Of a stretch of DNA of 64,000 nt, positions 1-12,447 are shown in pieces. The translations under genes were made by a program, and so were the position numbers. The notes under the pieces were generated by a model that was not told the origin of the DNA, made no database searches, and worked only from the letters and a program-made list of their open reading frames with translations. The stretch is from Ipomoea triloba (Eukaryota > Streptophyta > Magnoliopsida > Solanales > Convolvulaceae), in contig NC_044922.1 of assembly GCF_003576645.1 (NCBI RefSeq), positions 11,810,671 through 11,874,670 on the forward strand, read 5' to 3'. The first letter of the stretch is position 1. Every line of letters starts with the position of its first letter.

Positions 1-56
1 ATCATATCTTATGCATCAATTTAATAAATTTTAATGGGCTAGGGTTAGATTTTGGT

Positions 57-284
57 CAAATTAGAACCCCCCTCTTCTTGTGAGAACCTGCAATTCTGCA
101 AACAAGCGTCTAGATAAATGCACACAAACTACCCTAGAGGGTTGGATTCGGGTCAAATGAGGAACTCCTCCTCTCATGAGAACACACACAAACTATTCCA
201 AAGATAGATTGTGTACATTTATGTAGACGCTTGTGTGCATTTATGTACGCAAGTTCTCGCGGGAGGAGAGACTCTCATTGGAAC

Positions 285-287
<3 letters not shown>
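57..287. repeat. Unclassified inverted-repeat element (MITE-like)
   Basis: Inverted copies are visible: a segment near 98-132 containing AAGCGTCTAGATAAATGCAC is matched in reverse complement near 209-238. The outer parts, near 65-92 and 240-280, both look like GAGAAC with a purine-rich stretch. It ends in a TA microsatellite. No clear target duplication was found, so the family is not assigned. Confidence 0.4.

Positions 288-337
<50 letters not shown>
288..337. repeat. (TA)n microsatellite
   Basis: About 50 bp of uninterrupted TA dinucleotides follow directly after the MITE-like sequence. Confidence 0.95.
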
Positions 338-339
<2 letters not shown>

Positions 340-1250
340 TATGAGATGAGATCATGAGATCACATCTCAACCATCTATAAATTTGAAATGAATTGTTAGG
401 ATTGATATTAAAATATAAATTTTATTAGGACAAAATTAATTAAAAAAGATAGAATTGTAATTTGATTATGATTTTTGATAATGGAAATAAATGAAATGTA
501 ATAATTTCCATATATTAAGGAATCCTAATCATGGTAACTCGTAATATATTATTGTAATTTTCTGTGTGATGTTAACAAAAAACCGTGAGAAAAGGAGAAA
601 GGATATCAGATGTCAAGGTTTCGTTAATGGCAGACAACATTGTTGGTAAGTATGTTCTAAACTTTTAATTTATCTTTGGTTCATTGGTGTGTGCGTTAAT
701 GGCATTAGGCGTGTATAAAATACCGCATTTTTTTGTAGCAGTGTGCATTTTACTTGGGAAGTGCGTGCAAATTACTATGAAAGCAAAAACAAGGGTTTTG
801 CATGTTTTGTGTATTGTTGTAACTTTTTTTTTCTTTTTGTTGATATTTGTAAGTGAGTGCAATAAAGGGTTTGGAACGTTTTGATTACAGAGATTATTTT
901 AATTTGTTAGGATATTCGTAAGTGTGTTGCGATTGTGATGACGAGCGTGTGCAGGAATCTTGGTAATGTGTGTGTGTGTGTAAAAGACTTAATTTATATT
1001 TGTGTGCAGTCATAGAATTAGCGTGCTTTTTTTTTGGGGGGGTTTGTAGGTGTGTGCATTCATAGAGTTAGCGTGTGCAAAACCCCCGTTTCTTTCTTGG
1101 TAACAGTGTGCATTTTACTTGCATGCAAATTACTGATAAGGCAATTAAGGGTTTGAAATGTTTGTTTGTCAATGTAATTTTGAATATTATGGGATACCTA
1201 TGTGTGTGCTCTTGTGAATTCAGTTGGGTGCAAAAGTCTGTTATAACATA
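338..1250. other. Intergenic, with a GTGTGCA-rich stretch
   Basis: No gene is seen. From about 685 the sequence is rich in GTGTGCA and TGTGTG words. A segment reading roughly CAGTGTGCATTTTACTTG occurs at about 739 and again at about 1106, followed both times by GCAAATTACT, so there is a diverged internal duplication. The short open frames on both strands lack coding character. Confidence 0.6.
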
Positions 1251-1750
1251 AAGTCATCTCAACTGTACGCCCACACTTATAACATAAAGTGCACAAACCC
1301 AAATTATGATGGGTAACTACACACACCAAGTCTGTCCCGCACAAACAAAAAAAAAATCATGGTATAAAAAATAATTTGTTTAAAATATAATATTAATAAC
1401 ACGAAATTGAGATTAAGCATGCCAATTCATATCAACATTCACATATATGTATGAAACACTAACTAATAATAGTGAAATGTCATATCAACTGAACGCACAC
1501 ACTTATAACATAAAGTGCACAGACCCGAATTATGATGGATAACTAAGCACACGCGCCAAGTCTATCCCACATAGGGGTGTAAACAAATCAAATAATTTTG
1601 ATTCGATTCGTGATTCGAATTCGAATAGTTATATTCGAATTCGAATATTTCAAATACAAATCCGAATTCGAATACACATTTTGATTCGAATGTTATTCAA
1701 ATCCAAATAAAAATCAGGATAAATTCGATTCGAATAGTATTCGAATATTC

Positions 1751-1841
<91 letters not shown>

Positions 1842-2500
1842 NNNNNNNNNNNNNNNNNNNNNNNNNNNNNNNNNNNNNNNNNNNNNNNNNNNNNNNNNNN
1901 NNNNNNNNNNNNNNNNNNNNNNNNNNNNNNNNNNNNNNNNNNNNNNNNNNNNNNNNNNNNNNNNNNNNNNNNNNNNNNNNNNNNNNNNNNNNNNNNNNNN
2001 NNNNNNNNNNNNNNNNNNNNNNNNNNNNNNNNNNNNNNNNNNNNNNNNNNNNNNNNNNNNNNNNNNNNNNNNNNNNNNNNNNNNNNNNNNNNNNNNNNNN
2101 NNNNNNNNNNNNNNNNNNNNNNNNNNNNNNNNNNNNNNNNNNNNNNNNNNNNNNNNNNNNNNNNNNNNNNNNNNNNNNNNNNNNNNNNNNNNNNNNNNNN
2201 NNNNNNNNNNNNNNNNNNNNNNNNNNNNNNNNNNNNNNNNNNNNNNNNNNNNNNNNNNNNNNNNNNNNNNNNNNNNNNNNNNNNNNNNNNNNNNNNNNNN
2301 NNNNNNNNNNNNNNNNNNNNNNNNNNNNNNNNNNNNNNNNNNNNNNNNNNNNNNNNNNNNNNNNNNNNNNNNNNNNNNNNNNNNNNNNNNNNNNNNNNNN
2401 NNNNNNNNNNNNNNNNNNNNNNNNNNNNNNNNNNNNNNNNNNNNNNNNNNNNNNNNNNNNNNNNNNNNNNNNNNNNNNNNNNNNNNNNNNNNNNNNNNNN
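1842..2500. other. Assembly gap (659 N) inside a TA repeat
   Basis: The run of N is bounded on both sides by long (TA)n tracts (1751-1841 and 2501-2586), so the assembly failed inside a TA microsatellite. The true length is unknown. Confidence 0.97.
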
Positions 2501-2591
<91 letters not shown>

Positions 2592-2599
2592 GTAAAGGC

Positions 2600-2870
2600 A
2601 TAAACCCTAAGCTAAAATAAAAGTGAGAGCAGCCGCTTCAGTGCTTCACCCTTCAGTCTTCTCAGTTCGGTAGCCGCAGTTCCCAATTTCGCCTATTCCA
2701 CCAATTGCTTCGCCCTTCTTGTCCACCCCTTTTCACGGCAGACTACCGTCGTGGCAAGGAAGCACGACAACAAGGAGAGCAACTCAGCAAGGCAGGGCAG
2801 CAACTCCTCACGGCCACTGTCGTTCGGCGATGGCAAGAATCTTCACGGCCGCGGCAATTTTTGTTATATT
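2600..2870 (+). other. GC-richer internal segment of the hAT element
   Basis: About 270 bp contrasts in composition with the AT-rich surroundings and looks like exon or 5' leader sequence, with repeated CTTCAC and CAGCAAC words. Short open frames exist, but none is recognised. It may be host DNA captured by the element, or the body of the original transposon. Confidence 0.35.
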
Positions 2871-3370
2871 TTATCTTAATTTATTGAAAAATTTAGAAAA
2901 AAAATTAAGATAGTCATTTCGAATTCGAATATTCGAGTCGAATCGAATATATTCGAATAAATTGGTCGAATCGAATACGAATCGAAATTTAGGATTTGAA
3001 CACTAAACGAATTCGAATTCGAATACTCATCAAAATAATCGAATTCGAATCGAATACTGAAGTATTTGACTCAATTCGATTCGTTTACACCCCTAATCCC
3101 ACACAAACCAAAAAATGGTATAAAGAAATAATTCGTTTATAATATGAAACTTTTTTAAATTGTCAAAGTGCCCGGCATAAATCAAAAAAAAAAAATCATG
3201 GTATAAAGAAACAATTCATTTAAAATATGAAGTTAATAACCCGAAATTGAGATTAAGCATGCCAATTCAAATCAACATCAACATGTATGCATGAAACACT
3301 AACTAATAATAGCGAAATGCTATCTCAACTGAACGCACACACTTATAACATAAAGTGCACAATCCAATAA

Positions 3371-3579
3371 CAGAAGGAAACAACTTAAAATAACACAAAA
3401 TTCAAAATGGTAATAACTTAACACAAAATGCGAAAAGACTATACAACCCCTCCCTATATCATAATGACCAAAAATAAACTAAAAATCCACATCAAATCTG
3501 AACCATTAAAATAAAACAATTGATGGCCACAATCTAATCTCACAATCTCATTTAATTGGGATGGTCTCACCGGATCCAA

Positions 3580-3618
<39 letters not shown>

Positions 3619-4025
3619 GTTTGGGCAGGGAAACAACATTTATAATTTGTCCTCAGGCATTTTACAAAATTTCCATTGTGTATACAATTTCTCTCCATCT
3701 AATAATCTTCACTATACCTGACAAAACATAATACATGGTGGCATACTTTACATGGAGCAAGAAATCATTCACCAAGATGGCAACTAGAAAAAGGTTTAAA
3801 GCCATTATGCAGATTTAACGGAGCTCAGTTCTAGTGTATTAAAAACCCTTAGGGTGAGCAACATCGTTGATGAAAAATGGAGTCGTTTTCACTTTCATGT
3901 CAGTGCACGTTACTATGCTATGTGTGTTTTATCTCAGATCAGACATCTCTGGGAGATAAGATTCCTCAACACAAATAGCAAGGAGGGAAGAGGCAGGGCT
4001 AGACGAGTTGAGATATTTTTGACAC
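3371..4025. other. 3' flank of the WD40 gene
   Basis: Non-coding. It contains a (TA)n tract at about 3585-3613. The part nearest the gene (about 3640-4025) probably holds the 3' UTR of the minus-strand WD40 transcript. No polyadenylation site could be fixed. Confidence 0.5.
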
Positions 4026-7000
4026 TCAAGTGACTTTGTGCAACCCAATGTTCAAATCAGAAGAGATGGATATGAGGAGAGGGAGAGAGTGGTGCCAAAC
4101 AGCTTTGAAGACTCGTTTCTGATGGGCCCTTATGGACTGAGAAGGTTTGTGTGAGTTGTACCTTATATCAAATATGTGGATGACAGGATCAACTGAACCA
4201 GATGTGATGTACAAGCCGTCGGGAGACCAAGCCTGATTTATGAGAGCTGATTGTGAGTCACTGCTTTCTTGCTTCCACCCGAATGCATGGACCTCTCTTT
4301 GCCTTGCTCTGACATCAAACAGCCGAAGCTGCTTCTCTAATGTCCTGCACAGGAGGATTGCATTTAGGGAATTACCTAAACATGGAGTACATACCAAAAC
4401 AATCAACTTCAAATAAAAGAAAACTAGGTAAAACTCCACACCAACCATTATTGAGGAAAAATAAGTATGCAAAAGAAAAGAAACAGGATATTGCAGTGGT
4501 AATTTACCCTGCCTGAACCATAAAGAGATTGAAGTCACGTGGATTGGGCAAAATACTCATGCATTTGCTGTCTATTTGATGGTTGTAGTCGGCTCTTTGA
4601 GCTTGAAGATCAAATCCGATAATCCTCTTGTCGGCACCAGCAGACATCACACTTTTCTTATGTTGCATACCAGCAATTCCCATTACAGCTGAGGAATGCA
4701 TACTTCTATGCAATGCTTTAGGCTTCCATGAATTTGCCCCTTCTTTCTCAGTCCAAAAGACAACAGCATGATCACTACCACCAGTAACAAAACCGATATC
4801 TTCCCATGGCATGAACACTATGTTGTTGATGATGCCTCTCACATGAGGCTTCTCTTCCAAGAAACTTACGCGCATTCTCTATTAATACATCAGGGCATGA
4901 GATCAGAACTGATATGATTTAATTTTTATTCAAAATATACGACTGTGTTTGGTGCACTTATGATATGGCACTAAACTACTTATTCAAGTATTAAGGTCAT
5001 CGGACACCAATTATATTTCATGCATACAACATAAATGATGGAATTTCCACTTCATGGCATAGCATATCATCTTGTCTGAAAGGAAAGTAAACAAGCAAAT
5101 ATCTATTACTGTACTTGATTTAGCCAAATAATATGCTCAATTTTCAATATCAAGAGTGAGTTAAACCACATGCTTGATCTCCAATATCAACAGAGTGAGG
5201 CCACTACTTTTTCAACCATAACATGGAGGAAAGTGAACTGAGCATGCCAATACATCCAACAAGTTCTATAACCAAAAGATTAATTGTCTGGATCTTCTGT
5301 TTAGCATTATCTATATTCAAGTATTCAACATTTAACATACATAAATTGTATGTCTTAGTGAATGAGGTTACAGTCATTGACCACTGAAATATTCAGGTAT
5401 ATGCATTGAACACAAATCCGGGCATGCAAAGTCATACTTGTAGATTTTACAAATGTAAAGCTCATATCATTAGAGAATGAAGTGAATACCTCTTTCCCTT
5501 TGTTCAGATTAAGGATTGAAATCTGGGATTCTCCACCATCAGCACTGTAAACTGAAAATATAGTATCCCCTTCAGGATGCCAGGCTATATCTTCTGGCCA
5601 TCTCCTATGCTTCGCTGACAAGCAATCGGTAGTACTAAGAAGATTAGCAGATCTGCATATAGACGGTACAAGTAAGCATGTGATGAGGACAAATAATCAA
5701 TTTTAATAAGAGATTACATTAGTTTGTAATGAAGTAGGGTACCATTTTAAGAAGTATCTAGAAAGGAAAAACAAACTGGTGTGCCTATTGTGAAGGATAA
5801 TATATGACATAAATATAAAATATGTAGAGACTCTTCATATATCTCTAGTAGACTTTTGGCTTGTCTAGGAGACTTTCAGTTTTATCTAAATAAGTCTATA
5901 AAAGGTAAAAACTAGGCTCCATCAAATCAATATAGATGGTATCTAGTTTTATAGTATCCTATCTCTTCACTCATTTACCTATAGCTTCTGCCTTGCCAGG
6001 GTTGGCCCACCAGACCTTTCAATCTATCATTCTATAACATCTATGAAAGTTATCCATAAATCAGTTCAAACATACCCTCTGCTCTGAACCTGCCACAGGT
6101 TGACAACTCCATCCAGCGCACTGCATTTTTAAATAAGATTTTGGATTAGTAATATGATGGAAACAAGAAGCCCCGTTTTCTCTATCCATCACAAAACCTC
6201 TAATATCATTAGAAGTATACACTTTAAAAAAAAAAAAAAATGAATCCCACAATTACTTCATGGATAAGAGGATGTGGAAGTAAGTGTAACATAACAAGTA
6301 CGTTTTCCGAAACTACAAATAAAAATAGTCACAAACAGTTTATATACAAATACAAAAATGCTTCAGATTATGGGAAGGATACAGAGCAGACATTAAGTTA
6401 TTGCATATCCTGTATTTTTCACAAAGTATACATAATCTGATATTTAGAAGCTATATTTGCTAAAAACAGCCCAATTTTAGTTAATTTTAAGGCACTGAAA
6501 GTTGAGAGCATCCAATATTAGAATTCAAAATTCATGGCTTTGTTACTTAGCTCTCAAGCAAGCCCTAACTACCTTGTGGCAAAAAGTTGCTCGCTGGTTG
6601 GGCACAAGATGAGACTTCTAAGCTTTCTCTTATGTTGACTCGATATAGCAGAGCATGTCTGGCAGCGGATAGTGCAGGGTGAAGAACTAGTACGAATCAT
6701 AGGGATTAGATCTTTGTGCTCCTTCTGCTCTGCATTAGGAAAACAAGCATGTTAAAAAAAACATAACTTTAGTAAACTACTCAGATTTGACATTCATACT
6801 TATGTAGAAATTAGAAAATAAAATAAAATTCAACAAGCACATGGAAATTATAGGACGACAGATGAAAATATTACCAAATTTTCTCTTAGTTCCTTTATTT
6901 TGAACATCAGCATCCTTCTCAGAAGGCTTCCTCAGAGTTTTGTCTCCTTTTATCTTCGTTGTACTACTACTGTGAGGAAATGCCAGTTCACCCGTCAACG

Positions 7001-8597
7001 AACCAGGACCACTTCGAACGTTAGGTTCAGATTCTGTCATCTTAGTTGGTTGAGAAACTTTTGGTTTCACATCAGGAATTACAAGTTGTGGTTTACCCTG
7101 AAGTTGGTTTCCAGAAGATAGTTCTGTCCTCCGGGAAGTACATGCTGATTTATTCTCTAGAGGTCTAATTGCCATACCCTCATCTTGTGCTTTAGTCTCA
7201 GACTGACTTTTATATGAATCTTCACTACACAAAGCAGGATTCATGGAACTTGTTTTGGATTTCACTTTCTTCATACCATTATCATGAACGCTCTTGGATG
7301 TTGTAATACTGTCCTGACCACGAAGGCGAGCCAGCTTCCCTTGTGTGTCATCTAATCTTCTCTCTGCTTCAATGAGCTGCATAACACATCAAAAAGGGGG
7401 GAAATTTTTTTAAAACATTACTTTTGGTCTCAGTAAAAAAGGAAACAACTCAAAAGTCAAAACTAAGAATTCAATCCATGCCATGTAAAGAAGTAAATCA
7501 ACCTCAAACAGCTAAAATTTAATGGAAAATTAAATTTCATTAATGACATAACTCTACCCATAACACTAAAATGGAGAGAGAGAAGAGAAAACCTAACCTC
7601 CTTATTGTATTATTTTTAACTTTACATGCTCACAAATTTTTAATTTGAATCATGATCACTAAAGCAGCTGATAAGAATCTTTCCACCACAAAATGGTCAA
7701 ATGCTAGAATTATGAGATTCATATCGTCAATAATACGAGACCATATCAACGCAAAAGTTTCCCAAACAGTACAAACATTACGAAGTCAAAAAATAGTTAG
7801 TAAACTGTAAACTTTAGTATCTCATAATCAGTAATCATTAATTACATTTTCCTAGCATTTGATATCCAATTATCCAAAAGGAGATTGCAGCTTCCTTAAC
7901 TCTATACTTTGTATATTCAATTCAGAATTCTTATTCTGCTTTATATTATAATAAAGTATAATGTTTTTATCAAAGCCAAAAACAGGTTTTGGTAAGCTAG
8001 AGAATTAAAATAGCTAAATAAGTGAATGACATTTTTGTATGTCTCTTTCACACAATGGGGAATATATTATTACAATTTTGGATATAAAAAGGGGAAATTT
8101 CAGCTCACAATAGGTGATTTAGGGTTCGGTTTAAGGAGCTAGCAGGTGAATAAAAACCAACTCCAGAGACCATGGTGGAGTTAGGAAATTTGGCCAGTGT
8201 AGTTGAAAATTAAAAGTCAGAAATTTTGGCTGGTGAGTACGTATAATTTTGAGGTTAACAAGAACCTATTTGCAAATACCACCACTGCACAACATCTCTA
8301 TCATTAACATGATAATTCATCAATAAGTTTCTTTTTAGCTGGATCTACTTTAAGTTCTTCTAAATTAATATGAATACAAAGACACACTTGAAACTCCTGG
8401 ACTATCTTGGTTAGATGATTTCTCAAAAGTAAATTATCTATTGAAGTATTTTTCTAAAACTAAACCACAAAACGTATCTAACTATTTAGCATTATGGGCA
8501 ATTAGTGTTTTAGGAAACATCAAACATAGACTATTTATGAGCAATTGGCTAAATTAATTCAGCAATTGACATATAACATAATCTCATACTTTTTCCT

Positions 8598-8640
<43 letters not shown>

Positions 8641-11011
8641 TAACAATAATAATAATAATAATGACAACCTATAATTTAAAAAGGGCTTATTGGTGAAAAA
8701 TAAAACCGCTGATAATTATATCCAAATCTTTAAGTTTTGCCAATTTAATACCAAACATTTATATTTTATCACAATTATATCTCCACTTGCTTGGATTTTA
8801 TGATAGTTGCAAGAGTCTCCGGACCGTACAATGGAATGGTATCCTGGAGATGGTTACCTTCAACTTTAAAGTGGTTGTGCATCTAGCATCTCTAATGGAC
8901 AGAAATAAAGAAAAAGAACATTTGAGTGGTAAAATAGGTATAAGGTCCATTACTTTATCTATAAAATCTATGCTCCCGCAATTAATGATTAGCACACTAA
9001 ACACGGGAGTGAGTGAAAGTTGTTGAGAGTGAAAGCCCAAAGAAACAAGGCCTAAATTGCTTTAAAATTCAAATCATAAACCGGAGCAATGCTTTTTTTA
9101 AAAAATAGAGCGATTGGACGTCATGAAATCAATTTTCAATCACTTGACACACACGCGCACGCGTATATATATATATATGATTTACTATGATACGTAAATG
9201 GTTGACAATGCAACTCCTATGATTATATGTGATATATTTTATCTTACAGTTGCATAAGTTCATCAATATACAATAGTCTAGAGCAAACTAAGTACTGACA
9301 AAGATGAGTAAAATAATAAAGTCAATAGCATTTACCAATCATCAATATTCATCATCATCCAAACTTTCAGTTTTTTCATAAACAGCAAGGGAGTAAAAAA
9401 AGAAAAGAAAATTAGTAATGTGAAAGAGAAGAAGAATAAAAAACAGTACATGCTTGAGGCTAGCTGAGAGTTAATGGTGACTATAAGGGAGAAGATTGGA
9501 AAAGAAGGTTTGATTGTTTAAGATAAACTTTGAATCGGAGAAGATGTCACTAAACTCTGAAGAAAATATTTAAATGAACTGCCGTTTTACCCCCAAGTTT
9601 TGGAGGTTAGATCGTTGACTCACTTTATACAACTATAAGTGCACTTTTTCAGTAATTCAGTCACCATTTTCCACTCACTTTGGTGTCAAAATGAGCACTT
9701 TTGTTTGCTTTTTCACTTTCCAACACTTCACCAAAGTGAGACATTTTTCCATTGGTTGCATCGCTAGGCGACATAGTAATCACTTTTGACAAGTTAGAGC
9801 AAGATCCCAAAAACAAGATAGAAGCATAGTAATTAACAGGTTCAGGTGAGGAGTGCATAATACAGAGTACTTTTTTATTGATAAAGCTTCAAAACCTTTT
9901 CTTATACGCTTTCTGAGTCTAACTACTATGGATGCCCTGTACTCACAGAAGAACCCCAATATATGGAACTCAACCCAGTTTGGTAACTTACTAGTTGGCA
10001 TTATAAATTCTAGGCACCTCCAGAAATGCATTAATGATGGAAATTTGGGGTTCATTTTGCATCCGTCTTAGCTCTATCGCATCCTGGGGAACAAGGATCG
10101 TTTAAAGTTGAGGGGCATGACATATATGATGTTTTAGTCAATGTACACAAAGTCTACAACCAATACTTATGGTGCAAAGCTGGAGAACTAAAAGAATAAA
10201 GAGAGCAGCAAGATTTTAATGTTTTATGGCTCAATTGAAAAATAGGTGATCTTCAAAGCCAAATCAAAGGATTTCAACTCACCAATCCATGATTTGGGAC
10301 CGGCATGTTCGCAATATTGTTTTGTTTTGCTTCTATTTTAGTTACAAGTCTCCTGTTTTCAGCTTGGTTGTTAAGCCAACCAGCAGATAGTTGGGAGCCA
10401 ACTCCATACCACCTTCGCATAACCAAAATTCCATCTTCTCCCTATAGTTTCATAGTTTCATCAACACAACTTCCCTCAACTTTCCCCCCATTTCCAGTTC
10501 AGTTACACACGTTAACTCCAACAATTCTCTAAAACCAACAATTTTAATCCTCAGTAAGAATAAAAATAAATCATACTTCAAACCACCATAGTCCAAAATC
10601 ACAAGCACTCAATATGCACGAGAACTGAACGAGCAAAGCAGCACTAATGCACTATCAAATTTTCCATAAATACAATACAGGAACACAGTACTCAAAAAAA
10701 ATACAAGAATCACAGCCAAAACAAATAAATGAAATAAAAACCTGAGATTTATAGTAAGAGATGCGCTGCCGGAGATCATGAACCTCCTTAGTGCGATGTT
10801 CAACGAGAGCAACTAGGGCTTCTTCTTGCTCACTCCTTGACTGATCATTCGTATCTGCAGGAACATCCTTGCCGTCATTATTGGCTTCTCCGCCGATACT
10901 TCCACCACCGTTCTCCATATCTGGCTCCACTTTGGGCTTTTTCAGAAACGGATGCGCGCTCATGTTTGCAATCAGCTCTTCTTCGTATCTCCCCGTTTGT
11001 CCAGTCTCCAC
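4026..11011 (-). CDS. Coiled-coil WD40-repeat protein, 7 exons, 608 aa
   Basis: Exons on the minus strand are 11011-10742, 7376-6875, 6729-6573, 6120-6076, 5652-5490, 4878-4508 and 4344-4026 (stop TGA). All introns are GT-AG, the phases agree, and the coding length is 1827 nt. Residues 1-50 are acidic and Gly-rich. About 55-112 form a coiled coil across the exon 1/2 junction (ISYYKSQ joined to LIEAERRLDD). About 115-255 are Ser/Lys-rich and probably disordered. From about 285 to the end is a beta-propeller: joining exons 3 and 4 gives SALDGVVNLWQV, and later blades show GGSDHAVVFW, SAGADKRIIGFDL, LEKQLRLFDVRA and GSVDPVIHIFDIR. Such propellers are protein-interaction scaffolds; no specific role is evident. 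It belongs to an uncharacterised plant transducin/WD40 family and I give no symbol. The start is the first ATG of an open exon. Intron 1 is 3.4 kb. A Pack-MULE lies 127 bp upstream of the ATG. Confidence 0.9.
5784..6005 (+). mobile_element. Possible Copia LTR/leader remnant in WD40 intron 4
   Basis: Within the intron, on the strand opposite the gene, the sequence has a TATA-like TCTATAAAAGG at about 5889 and ATGGTATCTAGTTTTAT near 5936. The latter resembles the initiator-Met primer-binding site and leader of Ale-type Copia elements. Only one degraded end is seen, so this rests on resemblance. Confidence 0.4.
7377..10741 (-). other. WD40 gene intron 1 (3.4 kb)
   Basis: Bounded by a donor at 10741-10740 (CAG/GT) and an acceptor at 7378-7377. 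It holds a (TAA)n tract at about 8597-8665 and a short alternating CA/CG then TA stretch near 9150-9178. No gene is seen. Open frames on both strands at 8787-9040 and 9661-10071 have no recognisable product. Confidence 0.7.
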
Positions 11012-11148
11012 TGATTCTCTCTATATTTCTTGGAATTCTTGCAACGTAAAATTCTTGTCAAAAAATTTTCAGAAAAAAAGGGGTAGGAAATATGTATTGT
11101 TTCTTTATATAACGTCGGACTTCCTCTTAAAGGGTTCTTTTTTTAAAC

Positions 11149-12291
11149 GAGTTAATACCCAATTTAGTCCTAGACTATAATGGTTTTACTTAATTCAGTT
11201 CTAAGTGACTTTTTGTACTCAATTAAGTCCCGGACTTTGATGATTTTACCCAATTAGATCATCCGTTAACAATTCCGTTAGTTGGCGGTTAAAAGTATGG
11301 TTAATATGATAATTTATCATCCCTCCTCCCTTTTGGTCAAATTTCCATCTCTTCCTCATTTCTCCTGGCCTTCATCTTCTTTCAAACTGTAATTAAAAAA
11401 AAAAATTAAATAGCAAGAAAAATTGTGAGCACTAACTAGAGTACCTGCATCCACCCTCACACCAGTCTTTTTCATCTCTAGAAAAAGCTCAAAAGCTTCC
11501 AAAGCTTCTGGCCTCCTATTTCTCTTGAACCCATCAATATAATCAATGCAATATAAGAAATAACATCTCTTTTCTGCATTTCAAGGAACACATTGCGCGA
11601 AAGTTCCATGTACGCACAGACAACAAAAGTTAAAATCGAAGAATTCTGCACAAAATGGTCAGAACCGAACCCAAACTTCAGTAATTGAGCAAAAACCTTT
11701 AGTGGGTTTCCTGCTTTGGCCTTGGAAAAGGCTTTGAGAAGCAAAGTAAAGGTGTGCTTGTGGGGAAACACACAATTTTCCCGCATTTTTCGCGTAGAAA
11801 ACAATGGAGTCATGGGGGTTTGAAGTCATGGAATAGCCTTTGATCATGGTGTTCCACGAATGGGCATTAGGTTCTTTGATCCGAGCTAGTGAAGAGAGAA
11901 AACACATAGGAAGAGGGGAACGCATGCAGTGATATGCAGTAGTTGACTAGTTTCCTAAGCCATGAATTATGGTGGCAGAGACCACATGTGATAAACAAAG
12001 AGTGAAGATGCAGTGGCCGTGTACTCGTTTAGTTTTCCATTTTTTTTTTAATTACAGTCGGTAAGGTGATGGAGGAGAAATGAGGAAGAAGATGGCAATT
12101 TGAACAAAAAGGAGGAGGGAGGTTAAATTACCATATTAACCCTGCTTTTAACAGTCAACTAACGAAAATATTAACGGAGGACTTAATTGAGTAAAATCAT
12201 CAAAGTCCGGGACTTAATTGAGTACAAAAAGTTACTTAGGACTAAATCGAGGAAAACCACTATAGTCGATGACTAAATTGTGTATTAACTC
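11149..12291. mobile_element. Pack-MULE with about 255-bp TIRs
   Basis: Left end GAGTTAATACCCAATTTAG; the right end in reverse complement begins GAGTTAATACACAATTTAG. The inverted arms run about 11149-11407 and 12037-12291. Identical 10-bp flanks TTTTTTAAAC (11139-11148 and 12292-12301) fit the 8-11 bp duplications of Mutator-like elements; a T run leaves 9 or 10 bp equally possible. The interior contains no transposase but a piece of a PPR gene, which defines a Pack-MULE. It lies immediately upstream of the WD40 gene. Confidence 0.9.
11420..11925 (-). pseudogene. Captured PPR-protein gene fragment
   Basis: Minus-strand translation in two frames shows typical plant pentatricopeptide repeats. 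The first frame has NAHSWNTMIKGYSMTSNPHD. After a frameshift near 11800 the second has FPHKHTFTLLLKAFSKAKAG, then KFGFGSDHFVQNSS. A third piece near 11440-11500 reads ELFLEMKKTGVRVDAGTL. PPR proteins of the PLS class act in organelle RNA processing. This piece covers only a few repeats, lacks both ends, is frame-disrupted and lies between MULE inverted repeats, so it is a captured, non-functional fragment. The parent gene is not in the window. Confidence 0.85.
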
Positions 12292-12301
12292 TTTTTTAAA
12301 C

Positions 12302-12447
12302 TCTTTATGTAATTACGTATATACTCCCGATAGGCAAAGATTTGGACAATTGGTGCACACCTGCCACGTGGGATTACGTAAATACAAATATCCTATTCTT
12401 GCAATACATTCTATTTTTTAAAGTCAACATCAAAATTTTAAGGAAAA
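12302..12447. other. Short intergenic spacer
   Basis: Lies between the Pack-MULE target duplication and the Helitron-like end. It contains TGCCACGTGG (a G-box-like CACGTG) at about 12362. No gene is seen. Confidence 0.4.

Larger units (their letters stand above)
1572..3095. mobile_element. Non-autonomous hAT element with perfect TIRs and TSD
   Basis: The element starts TAGGGGTGTAAAC and ends with the exact reverse complement GTTTACACCCCTA. It is flanked by identical 8-bp direct repeats ATCCCACA at 1564-1571 and 3096-3103. An 8-bp duplication and TAGGG-type ends are hallmarks of hAT transposons. The subterminal zones (1590-1760 and 2920-3080) are packed with the self-complementary motif ATTCGAAT on both strands, as expected of transposase-binding arrays. 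The interior holds an assembly gap and a GC-richer 250-bp stretch; no transposase is visible. Confidence 0.9.
1250..3370. repeat. Diverged tandem repeat interrupted by a hAT element
   Basis: The words CAACTGAACGCACACACTT and ACATAAAGTGCACA occur near 1258, 1486 and 3325. Each is followed or preceded by a similar block containing ATTGAGATTAAGCATGCCAA and ACACTAACTAATAATAG. These are units of about 230 bp. The middle unit is split by the insertion at 1572-3095, and the third carries an extra partial duplication around 3110-3200. Confidence 0.8.

Noticed and set aside
684..884. Small overlapping open frames on both strands
   Set aside because: Repetitive, GT-rich sequence with no coding character or homology that I recognise.
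1714..2601. Long open frame of alternating Tyr-Ile through the gap
   Set aside because: It is a translation of the TA microsatellite and of N bases.
8787..10071. Open frames in WD40 intron 1
   Set aside because: No recognisable domains; the flanking exons join in phase without them.
11420..11925. Functional PPR gene
   Set aside because: Only a few repeats are present, with a frameshift and no start or end, inside MULE inverted repeats.
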